Source of the DNA: Xenopus tropicalis
Taxonomy: Eukaryota; Chordata; Amphibia; Anura; Pipidae
Length of the DNA: 64,000 bases
NCBI RefSeq assembly: GCF_000004195.4
Contig: NC_030681.2
Span: 87,111,539-87,175,538, forward strand
Direction: 5' to 3'
Each line of letters begins with the position of its first letter. Position 1 is the stretch's first letter. Made by a program: the position numbers and the translations under genes. The notes below the pieces were generated by a model. It was given only the letters and a program-made list of their open reading frames with translations, made no database searches and had not been told where the DNA came from. Below are positions 12,922 to 24,610 of this stretch, in pieces.

Positions 12922-15639
12922 ATTCCCCCATATGTAGTAAAAGTCACTAATTTTGCCCAGTAGCAGTAACCCATAGCAACCAATATGGTGCTTGCTTTTA
13001 AACAGGTGACCAGTAAATTCTACCTGCTAATTGGTAGCTATGAGTTACAAAACCTTGGTAAACATAGTGCCTTTTATTACATAATCCCCATAGAATTTTA
13101 TTTTTTTCTTTTCACAACTAAATTACATGTTTAATCATGCCTGTAAATCTGTGTTCATCTATTTATAGTACAGCTGAATACTTTGTTGCTTTATAAATAG
13201 ATGTAAATAATAATGTCTGTCATATTTTAACATACATATATAATTACAATTCATTTTTAATTTATAATTTATTATTATTACCCAGTTGTTGGCTTGGAGG
13301 CCAGACAGTTGGATAGGCCTGATATGGCCAGCCACATGCTGGTCAAACTTTATAGTGAACTCACTAAAAAACTCATTTGCCTTGTACATGGCAAGTTTGC
13401 TGCCATACGATATTTCAAGGTTTTTAGTAATTTAATTTAATTTTTTTTTGTTTTGTATTTTTTTTTACTTAATAGCTGACCGTGCAGCATGCAAGGTTTT
13501 AGCAAACAATATAGCAGATTGCAGATAGCAGAGGTTCTATCAATGATGGAATTGCATGCAATCAATTACCAGTTCCTTTCCATTGTCCCAGTGCTATGCA
13601 TATTTTTAGTTCTACTGGACGATGCAGTGAACTGATGCAGGTGAAATGAATGCAATGCACTGGCATTAGGATTGTATCCTCCTTGGTAACAGTAGTTGTA
13701 GTAACCCTGTGCAACAACACATTAACTTTGTTAGAGCTGAGAATTTCTGTCTGCTGCCTGGAGGGATTTCTGTTTCAGGTCATCTAAGAGTACCATAGTA
13801 TTGATTTTGTGCTCTAATTCCCTTCATCACAGTCCTGTAATTGACTGATCATGGACTATCCACCAAAACAGCAGACGTTTGTTTTGATGTATGATGTTTT
13901 AATTTTTTTTTAATACAATTTTAAAAACCATATGACAGTTGCAATAAATCTGCCAGTATAAACAAAGCTGTTATTGATGTTCAAAAAGTGCCTGGCTTCC
14001 TAAAAAAATCATACAGATGAATTGAATTTCTCCCAGCTATTCCATTCAGCAAACACATACTGTCTGCTACTATAAGAAATATCCACATATTCTAAACGTT
14101 TCACGTTCTACATGTGTTAATCTTTATTTCTTTATTCACACACGTGCTGTATTATCCACTATCATGATATTGGTGTAGGACAGCCTGTAGCTGTTTTCCC
14201 TTGGGTCTCTTTCATGTTACTTACCTGCCACCGGTACCACTTCGAAAGTGGCTGGAGTTTAGAAAAGATCAGAAAGAATAGTGTTAAAGAGAAAATTTAC
14301 AATTCAGGCCAGGTGTTGGAAGAGAACAAGAAGATAAACAAAGCCAAGAGTCAATAACCAGAAGTCAGAGCTATAAGATGCACCAAACGGGAACAATAGG
14401 GCATGGGCAAGGAACAGAACCAGACAAAATCCAGGGCAGAACCAGAAGGAGAACCCTGGGAACCTAACACTAAACTGTGAAGGGATGGGAACACCCTGCC
14501 AGAATTTGCTCTGTCTTCTTTTTCCTGCCAACCCTTTAGTCATGGCAATCGGTACTTTGGATTTTGCGGTTATACCTTTTGTTAAAATAAATGCACTGAG
14601 TAGCACCTGATCAACACAGTGAAGTTATCTCAAGGGATCAAGATAATCAAGATCAAGATAATCAAGGGATCAATGATAAAGACAGCAAGACGCAGCATGT
14701 TGTGTTTCACCTGCATTCAGCACTTACATGCGCAAGAAGAAATGCATGTCAGTATGAGCCCTTAATGTGTAGTGCATTAGTCCCTATATATTTTGTTTTA
14801 ATACAAAGAACTATGTGGAGGTCACCATAAGAATTAAATTCAAATATTAAAACTGTCATCTAAGAAAATCCAACACATGAAAACCAGGATGGCATTTTGC
14901 CCATTTGGATCAAAAAAGGGATCATCTCATGTTATAGGGGTCACTTACAATGTGGAAAGCAGGGTGCACAGTGCAAAAACAGACGCAATCCACCATTCTT
15001 TTGCAGTTTGCATTCTGTCTAAGTAGAGTAGGAGGCAGGGTGCAAAGTAGAGTGCAGCAGTGGATGCAGGTCCCTATGACAGGTAGACAGGGTGACGGCC
15101 GCCAACACTGCAGTCTGCAGTCAGACCATGGGCAGAATATAGGGGTTATTTCCTACCCTGGGCAGAAGTGCAAGAGCACTAAGGGGAAATTACTCCTATA
15201 GTGTTTGTTATTAACAATAAAATAGATATGGAAATACAGTAAACTTTTATGGTGTTTTTTTCCCCTTTTTTTTATAGCAAACTCGTATTAAACAAACTTC
15301 ATATTGATTATCTGGCAAGTAATGAGCACAAGCAAACTTTGCAGCAGAACAGTTGCGAAATGATTGAAGTGCCATCTGAGACATATACTCAGCTGAATAC
15401 AAAATGCATCTACGTGAAAAACCTGCTAGCCTGCAGACGTTTCTGCCATTACCCAGCTGTTGTTTAGAAAAGGGCATATTGACTTTTTCCATACTCATTA
15501 AAGGACACCAAGCATTCACATGAACAAGCAACATAACAATAAACAATAGTACTGACATTAATAAAAACCAGTGATGTACAATTATTTTGTGCACAAAGAT
15601 CTTCAAAAAATAACTATAACTAAAACAAGTAAATGCAGG

Positions 15640-15990
15640 TAATTAAAGAAGAAGGAAAGGTAAAAACTAAGTAAGCTTTATCAGAAAGGTCTATGTAAAT
15701 ACAGCCATAAGCGCTCACAGAAACGCTGCACTGAGTCCTCTATCAAAAGAAACACATTCTTGTCTTATTTGGGAACATGTTCTTCAGTATCAGACTTCCT
15801 CTGTTAGGGCTCCTTCAGGTTTGGGGCACAAGTCTGCTCAGTTCTCTCCTTCCTCCCCTCTCCCATAAGAAGGCATAAGAACTCACTGCCCCCTCCCTTA
15901 AGAATGTGTGATCTGAGCTTCCAAGGGCTATAACTGCAGCAGGAAGCTACCAAGACCAAGCTAAAATGGCAGCCTTTGGTTTCCACCATG
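15640..15990. mobile_element. Partial T2-type MITE
   Basis: TTAAAGAAGAAGGAAAGGT, followed by a block shared in opposite orientation with 22844-23350 (for example AAGCTTTATCAGAAAGG against CCTTTCTGATAAAGCTT). The far terminus is not kept. Confidence 0.7.
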
Positions 15991-17058
15991 TATCTCATTA
16001 ATAGGGCACCACACATGTATAGATGATTACTGAATGAATTCCATAAAAAAATCTATTCATGTATGGCTAGCATAAATCCTTGCAAGAACAATATACCCTG
16101 CTTTAAGATATGAGGAATTTAATTCAGGTATGAGAACTGTTATCTATACTGAAAGTCTACTATAAATGATTTAAACATTAAATAAACTCAATAGGATTGT
16201 TTTGCCTACAGTAAGGATTAATTATATCTTAGTTTAGATCAGCTACAAGGTACTGTTTTACTATTACAGAGAAAAAGGAAATCATTTTCTAAAATTTGAA
16301 TTATATGATTCAAATGGAGTCTATGAGAGATGGCCTCCATTATATTTTCTTTATAGATTCAAACCCATCTAATATATTTTCATTAGCTGGTGTGTGGTCC
16401 CACACTGAACATAAATATTTTCTTATGTATAAAATGTTGGAAGTCTTACAAAAATATACAACTGTATATCAAGTAGGTGCCTACATGGTGCAGTCATTTT
16501 TAACAGCCTTTACCAGAGAACCAGTCATAGCCTTCTCCCTAATCAGTTCTTCAGGTATTATTTTGCTGTTAGATAAAAGTGTGTGAAATGATCAAGTGAA
16601 ATTCTTACTTACTGAAAAGCATTTTTTTGCTTAATGGCATTGGGTTTAAAGTGGAAATACCACATTTTATAACTTTATGTCTTTCCCTTTGCAAAGAAGT
16701 ATAAGAGAATAGCTATGGCTACGTATTTCATCCTATTTCTGGCTTTTGTCAAAAAACATGCACTTTGCCATAATTCTGCACAGTATCCAAAGCTAGGCTT
16801 CAGGGAAAATGTCACCTCATATCATTTCTAATTTCAGTTGAAAATTAAGCAAAGAGATATTTCTCATGAAACATTTTATTTGATATTTATCACGATAATA
16901 ACAACAGAGGTAGAAGACTGCTGTATAAGTGACCAGATTTAACAAAACAACAATCAAAAATAAAATAGAGTTTAGCATTCCCTTAACCAACAAGTCAGTT
17001 TTGCAGTTGGAAAGATTTTCACCCTTAAGGCAATAAATCTGCACATCCATCATGGTAG

Positions 17059-18147
17059 TTAAGAGTGCTCTTTGCACCTGATGAGTTTCTTAAATGCCAG
17101 CTTAAAATCATCATTGAAACTCGTGTACAGAAGTGGGTTAACTAGTGAATTCACATACCCCAGCCATGTCAAAAAGTCAGCCACTTCTGGGGAAACAGTG
17201 CATAGCTGAATCCCTACCACAAGTTCTTTAATAAAAAATGGTAGCCAGCTTAATATAAAAGCACCTAAAATTAGTCCCAAAATACGAGCAGCCTTTCTTT
17301 CACGTGAACTGGAAATTTGTTGCTGTCGGTCTCCAAAGATATCAATGTCATTATCATAAGGAGGGGTCCTCACTGATGCGTTCATCTTCTCAAATTCTGT
17401 GGTGGGGTCTGAAGTGGAGAACTCTGATACACAGAACGTCTGTGTAAGTTTGCAATGGGCGAATGAGTTTTGACTATCATTGCTTCTGTTACTCAAGTGC
17501 CGGCTGGACCCTCTTTTTTGGTACAGATTTTTTGCAGCATGATAAATTCTATAGTATAAGATAAGTATCAAAGTTAAGGGGATATAAAATGCTCCACATG
17601 TAGAGTAAATGGTATATATAAGATGGTCGTGTTGAATTATGCATTTGCTAGGAATGTTTATGTTGTGGTGGTTTCTCCAAAACAATGGTGGTATGGAAAT
17701 GAAAACAGAAATAGTCCACACAGTTAATATCATAATTCCAGCTCTTTTGACTGTTCTTTTTCTGGCATATTCAATAGCATCTGTAATGGCCCAGTATCTA
17801 TCCAAAGCAATGACGCACAAATGAAGGATGGAACAAGTACAGCAAGTCATGTCAACACTAAGCCATATTTCACATATGACATAGCCAAGGGTCCATGTGT
17901 CCATAACTATGTAAGTTATGCTTAAAGGCATGACCAAAATTGCAACAAGAAAGTCTGTTACTGCTAAAGAGCAAATCAAATAGTTTGCGGGCTGATGCAA
18001 TTTTTTGGTTGTGCAGATTGCAAGTATGACAGCAGAGTTTAACACTGTCGTCAGAATGGTTATTATAGCCAAAGTTAAGGAAATAAGCATCTTTTCAGTT
18101 ACTGGTTTTGATTTGATTGTGCAGTTTGTACAATTCATCTTCTTCAT
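17059..18147 (-). CDS. htr1e: 5-hydroxytryptamine receptor 1E (Gi-coupled GPCR)
   Basis: This is a plasma-membrane serotonin receptor of the 5-HT1 class, which lowers cAMP through Gi/o. It is a single uninterrupted coding exon of 362 codons, close to the human 365. Visible landmarks are an N-terminal NCTNCT glycosylation cluster, TM3 WLSVDMTCCTCS with the amine-binding Asp, DRYWAI at the end of TM3, the third-loop stretch SSRHLSNRSNDSQNSFA, TM6 ILSWLPFFIKE, TM7 NPLLY, and a C-terminal Cys (IRCKEHS) suited to palmitoylation. The sequence follows human HTR1E closely, more so than HTR1F. Two in-frame ATGs compete: 18147 (T at -3) and 18138 (A at -3). The second matches the human start, so the real protein may be 359 residues. 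A possible 3' splice site for the 5' UTR (pyrimidine run then AG) lies near 18277 on this strand. A minus-strand AATAAA lies at 16880-16875. The gene converges on CGA. Confidence 0.96.
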   Translation of the reverse strand: MKKMNCTNCTIKSKPVTEKMLISLTLAIITILTTVLNSAVILAICTTKKLHQPANYLICSLAVTDFLVAILVMPLSITYIVMDTWTLGYVICEIWLSVDMTCCTCSILHLCVIALDRYWAITDAIEYARKRTVKRAGIMILTVWTISVFISIPPLFWRNHHNINIPSKCIIQHDHLIYTIYSTCGAFYIPLTLILILYYRIYHAAKNLYQKRGSSRHLSNRSNDSQNSFAHCKLTQTFCVSEFSTSDPTTEFEKMNASVRTPPYDNDIDIFGDRQQQISSSRERKAARILGLILGAFILSWLPFFIKELVVGIQLCTVSPEVADFLTWLGYVNSLVNPLLYTSFNDDFKLAFKKLIRCKEHS

Positions 18148-18279
18148 TCAGAGAGGAAAGCAGTTAGATTGCCTTCATTTTCATCATAGTCTTCAGCAGA
18201 AACATTTGTTACATACTGGGGCCTTAACGCTGACCAGGTAGAGCTGCTTCTTTTCTCTTCTTACACATTGCTTATTCTA

Positions 18280-20955
18280 AAAGACACAATGAGAAGACAC
18301 AGAATCCATTAGTAAAAGAACCCTGGCAAATGTATAAGAAGTCATAATTATTTTCTGGATTTCTGTATTAAAAGGAATATTGAACTTAAAATTAAGCAAT
18401 CTGACATTTGTGAGCTCATTTATGAAAACCACAAGCCCAAAATTAAAACCCATCCTGGAAGCAATTGTGCCTAAAAGCTGCCACTGGCAATTTTAAGAGC
18501 TAATTTCCAAAGGCAATTTCCATTTCTGTTTGTTATCTGTTCTAAATGCCTGTTAGGGTTTCATTTACCCTAGCAACCAGTGTGGATTGAATGACAGCCT
18601 GGGAAATAATTAGGAGAGTGCTTGAAAAGAATTGTAAGTTATTAAAAAATTACAGTTACTAGTTCAAATAACCAGACAGCATTTTAAATGTAATGTTAAA
18701 AAAGACAAAATATAAAGTAAAAAAAAAACCCAAACAAGCATAAGACTAACTGCAACAGCATTAAGACTGATATAATTATTTCAGAAATGGTAGAGAATTT
18801 TTCACTGCTCATATTTAGAATGTTTCTTATTTGCATGAAATGATAATTATTTTATTTTTGTTATGATGGCAAGTCACCTTTAATGTTTATATTTGCAAAA
18901 ATTGTTGAATACTTGTATCCATAGCTCAAACTGCAAATTGAAACAGGGAGACCATTCCCTCCCAGAAACTGCCTTGACATTTACTGGTTAACATCTACAG
19001 CACTCGATAAACAGAGCTTTGCAAGGACTGACTCTTCTGCAGGAAGTTGACTTAATCAGGTGAGCTAACAACTGCTGGCTCATAGGACTTTCTCTGATCA
19101 ACAGGCTGATCAGTGGGTGTGTGTCACCAAATCAATGATGTCTCCTTATTTTTCTGTTGAGCAGGTGCATCTAGAGCTAACTAAAATGTATGTCTCTTAG
19201 GACGAGAGATGGAAGAGCGCAACAAATGTAACATAAACATCTGCACTGCAAATGATCTTTGTATCCTCTGTTTCCTCAGCCAATGCACAACAGTTATAAA
19301 TAGCATCACAATGATATTTTTTATTATTATGCATTATTTATAATTGTCATAATAATGTAGTCTTCAAGTAAAGACTTTGTTCTTTGCAACAGGTTAATTA
19401 TTAAGCAAGCTGGAGATCCCACTAATGCATTACCTTTTCTGGCAGTTTAATATTACAAATGGCAGGCAGGCATATGGGATTTTAATGCAGAGAAGTAGAC
19501 AGTTACACTGAAAATGCAGTAAAAAAAAGAAGGTTGTTATTCAGCAACATATGGGTTGGTTTAGATTTGCTGCACCTGGGCAAATGACAAAGATCCAAAA
19601 CAGATTAAACTTCTGCTATTCTGAACACTACTACTACTCTGTACAAGTCCCATCCTAACAGGCACAGGGTATAACATGCACAGCAATTAGCAATCTGTTT
19701 ACTCACAAGGGGTCATTTATGTACACCCTGAAGGGAAGCACAGGAGCACTTCTGTCTCTGCTGGCTGTACTCTGCACCTTGCAGTGTCAGGCCAAAGGGA
19801 AATTCTGCCCAAGGCAAAGCTGTATCTGCTCACCTACCCCTGCACATCAACAGCCCCCACTACTTATCTCTCCCCACTCATCCCCGACACAGCAAACCCA
19901 ATGATTATCTACAACATTCCACTACTTTTCTCCCTGCTCGTTGCAACCTGCCTGAAAGAAATTTGCTCACTCCTCTCCACACATCTCCTCAGTGGAGAAG
20001 GACCATATCAGGGTGTAGGCATGCAAAATATATTTGTGCCTAGTGCCCCTTTAACCACTGCCCTTAAGCATGTGCCTCTTCTGCCTACCCCTAGTTCTGG
20101 CCCTGGATAAAAGAAGTCTGGTGCAAGGTTCAGAGTGGGTACTAACTAACTTATGTGTCTGATTTATATCCTCAGATTATAAAAGAAACAATCTAGTGAA
20201 AAAAAAAATCCAGTAACTTCATGTTTGAAGCTCCCTTTATTCTCCTTCACCCATTAGAATTTCCAGATTTACACGCTGGCTCAGTGTTTCCACTTCCAGT
20301 TTTGCTAAAACTGTCAATGTAGACTGTATATTAAATAAATTGTTCATTTGCCATAAATTTATTTAATGTGACTATAGTAAAAAAGCACACTAACTGATCT
20401 GTAATTACTTCTGCCAGTGCCACCTCTTTTATCTGTTTGCACAACTGATAAAAGAGCAGAAAGCTGACAAAATTAAGGGGTTTGTTGGAACTTCAAAGGG
20501 CAAAGGGAAAATTAAATGCATGCACAGATGTTTCACATTAATTGACAGTTAAGCTTTAAAATAATAAGAAGCATGATGACACATAAAAATGAAATCTACT
20601 ACAGTCTCCTTCTTCTGTGTAATGACAAGAAGAAAATGGCAAATGACCACCTGGAATTTTATCCATTCCTTCTGCAGAATTACTCTGCTTGTACTTGTAT
20701 ATTTTATACACAGTCTTGAAATGTTCCCACAACCCCTTTTTGTTCTGAAAGTGTTCTACATCCAAGTGGCATTTATCAAGAAAGTGACATGTGCACCCAC
20801 TGTATTTTAACCATGGACCTACCTCCTGGTTCGAAAGGAACAGGAGCTCCAGGTTTTTCCTGTGTCAAAAGGCAGCAACAATCAATAGTCTATGCTTATT
20901 ATATATGCGTATATGTATTATATATTTTATATAATAAACATTAATGTTTATATAT
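18280..20955. other. Upstream region of HTR1E and intergenic DNA
   Basis: This lies 5' of the HTR1E coding exon and may hold its 5' UTR exon or intron. No promoter element can be named with confidence. A low-grade repeat-like block (GGGGTCATTTATGTACACC onward, about 19709-20107) gives only short frames. Confidence 0.45.
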
Positions 20956-20957
20956 TA

Positions 20958-22643
20958 TCACGGGGAGGTACGTTGGTTGATGAGAACGGGGAAAAAGCTG
21001 AAATTTTGAACTCTTATTTTTCATCTGTCTATACATCTGAGGAGCCAGATAATGAAGGCTTCCCTTTTAATATACCCAGTGCTAGTAATTTAGCTACTGG
21101 CGCATGGGTCACTCAGGAGGAAATTCAAAAGAGACTTGAACATGTAAAGGTAAACAAAGGTCCAGGACCGGATGGGATTCATCCCAGGGTATTAAATGAG
21201 CTGAGCGCTGTGATTGCCAAGCCTCTTCACATAATTTTTCAGGATTCGTTGAGGTTTGGCATGGTGCTGAGAGACTGGCGGATTGCTAATGTGGTGCCGT
21301 TATTTAAAAAGGGATCTCGTTCTCAGCCTGAAAACTATAGGCCTGTTAGTCTGACATCAGTAGTAGGAAAGCTTCTGGAAGGGGTAATAAGGGATAGGAT
21401 AGTTGAATACATTGCAGTTCACAATACTATTAGTTTGTGCCAGCATGGTTTTATGCGTAACAGATCTTGCCAGACTAATTTAGTTGCCTTTTATGAGGAG
21501 GTGAGCAGGAACCTTGATGCTGGAATGGCAGTTGATGTCATCTACTTAGATTTTGCTAAAGCGGTTGATACAGTACCTCACAGAAGGTTAATGATCAAAT
21601 TGAGGAATATTGGCCTAGAACATAATATTTGTAATTGGATAGAAAACTGGCTGAAGGATAGAGTACAAAGAGTGGTGGTAAATGGAACATTTTCTAATTG
21701 GGCCAGTGTGGTTAGTGGAGTACCGCAGGGGTCAGTCCTTGGTCCTTTGCTTTTTAACTTGTTTATTAATGACCTGGAGGTGGGCATAGACAGTACTGTT
21801 TCTATTTTTGCTGATGACACTAAATTGTGCAAAACTATAAGTTCCATGCAGGATGCTGCCGCTTTGCAGAGCGATTTGACAAAATTGGAAAACTGGGCAG
21901 CAAACTGGAAAATGAGGTTCAATGTTGACAAGTGCAAAGTTATGCACTTTGGTAGGAATAATATAAACGCAAACTATCTACTGAATGGTAGTGTGTTGGG
22001 GGCATCCTTAATGGAGAAGGATCTAGGGGTTTTTGTAGATCACAAGTTGTCTAATTCCAGGCAGTGTCATTCTGTGGCTACTACAGCAAATAAAGTGCTG
22101 TCTTGTATAAAAAAGGGCATTGACTCAAGGGATGAGAACATATTTTTGCCGCTTTATAGGTCCCTGGTAAGGCCTCACCTTGAGTATGCAGTGCAGTTTT
22201 GGGCTCCAGTCCTTAAGAAGGATATTAATGAGCTGGAGAGAGTGCAGAGACGTGCAACTAAACTGGTAAAGGGGATGGAAGATTTAAGCTATGAGGTTAG
22301 ACTGTCGAGGTTGGGGTTGTTTTCTCTGGAAAAGAGGCGCTTGCGAGGGGACATGATTACTCTGTACAAGTACATTAGAGGGGATTATAGGCAGTTGGGG
22401 GATGTTCTTTTTTCCCATAAAAACAATCAGCGCACCAGAGGTCACCCCTATAGATTAGAGGAACAGAGCTTCCATTTGAAGCAGCGTAGGTGGTTTTTCA
22501 CGGTGAGGGCAGTGAGGCTGTGGAATGCCCTTCCTAGTGATGTGGTAATGGCAGACTCTGTTAATGCCTTTAAGAGGGGCCTGGATGAGTTTTTGAACAA
22601 GCAGAATATCCAAGGCTATTGTGATACTAATATCTACAGTTAG
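20958..22643 (+). CDS. CR1 reverse transcriptase, C-terminal part of ORF2
   Basis: An open frame of about 560 codons with no internal stop. Reverse transcriptase landmarks in order are NKGPGPDGIHPRVL, NYRPVSLTSVVGKLLE, CQHGFMRNRSCQTNL, YLDFAKAVDTVPH (first catalytic Asp), [20 protein letters not shown], and FADDTKL (the other two catalytic Asp). The C-terminal CR1 region follows (EKDLGVFVDHKLS, LYRSLVRPHLEYAVQFWAP, ERVQRRATKLVKGM, GLFSLEKRRLRGDMI, FFTVRAVRLWNALP). The frame is also open into upstream flanking AT-rich DNA, so the first ATG at 20892 is probably not a real start. The usual F in AFDTV is V here, one sign of drift. Having lost the endonuclease, it cannot move by itself. Confidence 0.85.
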   Translation, partial: SRGGTLVDENGEKAEILNSYFSSVYTSEEPDNEGFPFNIPSASNLATGAWVTQEEIQKRLEHVKVNKGPGPDGIHPRVLNELSAVIAKPLHIIFQDSLRFGMVLRDWRIANVVPLFKKGSRSQPENYRPVSLTSVVGKLLEGVIRDRIVEYIAVHNTISLCQHGFMRNRSCQTNLVAFYEEVSRNLDAGMAVDVIYLDFAKAVDTVPHRRLMIKLRNIGLEHNICNWIENWLKDRVQRVVVNGTFSNWASVVSGVPQGSVLGPLLFNLFINDLEVGIDSTVSIFADDTKLCKTISSMQDAAALQSDLTKLENWAANWKMRFNVDKCKVMHFGRNNINANYLLNGSVLGASLMEKDLGVFVDHKLSNSRQCHSVATTANKVLSCIKKGIDSRDENIFLPLYRSLVRPHLEYAVQFWAPVLKKDINELERVQRRATKLVKGMEDLSYEVRLSRLGLFSLEKRRLRGDMITLYKYIRGDYRQLGDVLFSHKNNQRTRGHPYRLEEQSFHLKQRRWFFTVRAVRLWNALPSDVVMADSVNAFKRGLDEFLNKQNIQGYCDTNIYS

Positions 22644-22792
22644 TATTACTGGTTGTATATATATAGTTTATGTATGTGAGTGTATAGATTGGTTAGTATA
22701 GGTTGTGTGCTGGGTTTACTCGGATGGGTTGAACTTGATGGACAATGGTCTTTTTTCAACCCTATGTAACTATGTAACTATGTAACTATGTA
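20958..22792 (+). mobile_element. CR1-clade LINE, 5'-truncated
   Basis: A non-LTR retrotransposon fragment of about 1.8 kb, containing the reverse transcriptase and C-terminal region, a short 3' UTR, and a tail of about three and a half copies of the 8-bp unit TATGTAAC. An 8-bp tandem tail is typical of CR1. The 5' UTR, ORF1 and endonuclease are absent. No target-site duplication could be defined. Confidence 0.9.
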
Positions 22793-22843
22793 GAGGAAGG
22801 AGCCCAGAAATCACTAATATATTAAACAGATATTTGATATAGC

Positions 22844-23350
22844 TTAAAAGGGGAAGGAAATTCATTTTAGCCTTTTACTGCCAATAGATTTGCCACATTA
22901 GTGCCACCTAGAACAATATATTTATTCTGCAGAAAGCTTTATCATACCCGAGTAAAGAGCCCTAGAAGCTTTCTCTGTTTGCCTGTCTGTGTAAGATTGC
23001 TGCTGCCATTTTAGCTTGGTCTTCATAGCTTCCTGCTTGCAGTCTAGCCCTTAGAGCTCAGATCACACACATCACACATGGGGGGAGTGACTTTTATGAA
23101 TTGGTATGGGAGGGGGGAGCAGAAGAAGGGAGAGAGGAGATAACTGCACAAACTCTGGCCCCAGGATTTTTCTGAGAGAAGAAGTCAAATACCCGAAGAA
23201 TATGTTTACAAAAAAGGAGAAAAAAAATCCTGTGTTTCTTTTGATAGAGGAGTGATAGAGAGTGCAGCTTATCTGTGAGTGCTTATGGCTGTATTTACAT
23301 AGTCCTTTCTGATAAAGCTTACTTAGTTTTTACCTTTCCTATTCCTTTAA
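22844..23350. mobile_element. T2-type MITE, about 507 bp
   Basis: The left end TTAAAAGGGGAAGGAAA and the right end CCTTTCCTATTCCTTTAA are inverted, with TTAA at both edges. It inserted just downstream of the CR1 tail. It is the same family as 15640-15990. Confidence 0.8.
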
Positions 23351-24084
23351 TGAAAAAATATCAGGTGAGCTGCAGCTGACAGCGAGTACAAATGGGATGA
23401 ATATGATTCAGAAATTCATATTAACACTAAAATGGAAATATTCATAATCATTTGCACTAAAATATACTGAAAAAATGATTTTCACTGAATATGTGGCAGA
23501 AAGTTAGCCCTTCTCTTAATTTAGTAGTGTTTCTGTACCGTATTCTAATTCCCAGTATAGCAAGTTGCTTTGTTTGTCAGTTAAACAAAATTGCTCAGGG
23601 CTCTCTGAAGATGTCAAGAAAACAAACACTTCTCTAGGTAGTGTGTTGTACCTGTATTCCAGTTTCATGCTAGGCTTCTATTTTTGCTGATAACACAAAA
23701 TATTCGACTAGGTGACACAATTATTATAAATATATTTTTGTATTGCTCTAAAAATGCTTTTTCATTTTTGGCCTACCAAGACAAGAAAATGACATGCAAT
23801 ATCTGTAGTGCCTTTCAATATGAAGAGAACTGTCAAAAATAATGTACACAGTACTTACAAGGTTTGGTTATTCCTTAGATACTGAGATAAAATTTATTAT
23901 TTACCAGAGTACCCCTACACATACATAGGGAGAACATCTCATTAAATTAATCTACCTTCTACCTGACAATCTTTAAATGAGAGAATTAAATAAAATACCA
24001 GAAAGTTTGTGCTTTTATAACATATGAGGGTATGGGGTTGGGGTTGTGGGTCTGGGGAAGAATGCATGTAAGGGCATCACAATG

Positions 24085-24610
24085 TGAATGAGTTGTGGGG
24101 ATTTAGCTGGTAGCAGCTGGTAGCGGATGGAAAGCTGGGCTTCACAGACAAGACAGGCAACTCAGGTTGGCAACCAAAATGATCAGGCTCCTGCCTGTTT
24201 ATTTCCACAGCAAACAATATATCACCACATGGTATTTGAAAGTAAAACAGTTCAACAAAACAAAGTCTCACCAGACTGTAGTTTTCCCAACGGGTATAAC
24301 CAAAATCCTTACTTCCAATGCCCGGCAGTCCTTTCTGGAGTCCCAGAATCAGGGAGGTTTGTAAGCAGTCCAGCCTGCCCCTCACAGTCTCTCTCAGATA
24401 CTGAACACTTGCTGCACACCCAGGCTCACCTTAAATGCTTCAGGTGTTGCCTAATTGGCTCCAGCATTCTCTCACTTCAGGGTCCTAGCCTCTCCTGCCT
24501 TGGGGATTTAAAGGAGCCAGTACCTCAGCCTGGGTGCTATATACCTGCCATCCAACAGACAATTTTCACCGAGGCAAACATTTTTGTCACAGAGTCTAAG
24601 CAATGTCAAT
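24085..24610. repeat. Unclassified repeat-like block, possibly LTR-derived
   Basis: Composition changes abruptly from AT-rich to balanced. It carries a 161-codon open frame (24127-24612) with no recognised motif. The look is that of a solo LTR or other repeat, but I could define no termini. Confidence 0.3.

Larger units (their letters stand above)
10271..15240. other. Intergenic DNA without a recognised gene
   Basis: Apart from the short tandem duplication and the microsatellite, nothing firm is seen. The stretch 12040-12600 has balanced composition and short overlapping frames on both strands. I could not place it in a protein family. Confidence 0.5.

Noticed and set aside
14098..14150. AACGTTTCAC string considered as another hammerhead-like site
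   Set aside because: No hairpin next to the GAAAC equivalent and no CTGATGA-like block.
16296..17077. Frames of 86-96 codons beside HTR1E
   Set aside because: Downstream of the HTR1E stop and AT-rich; more likely 3' UTR or intergenic DNA.
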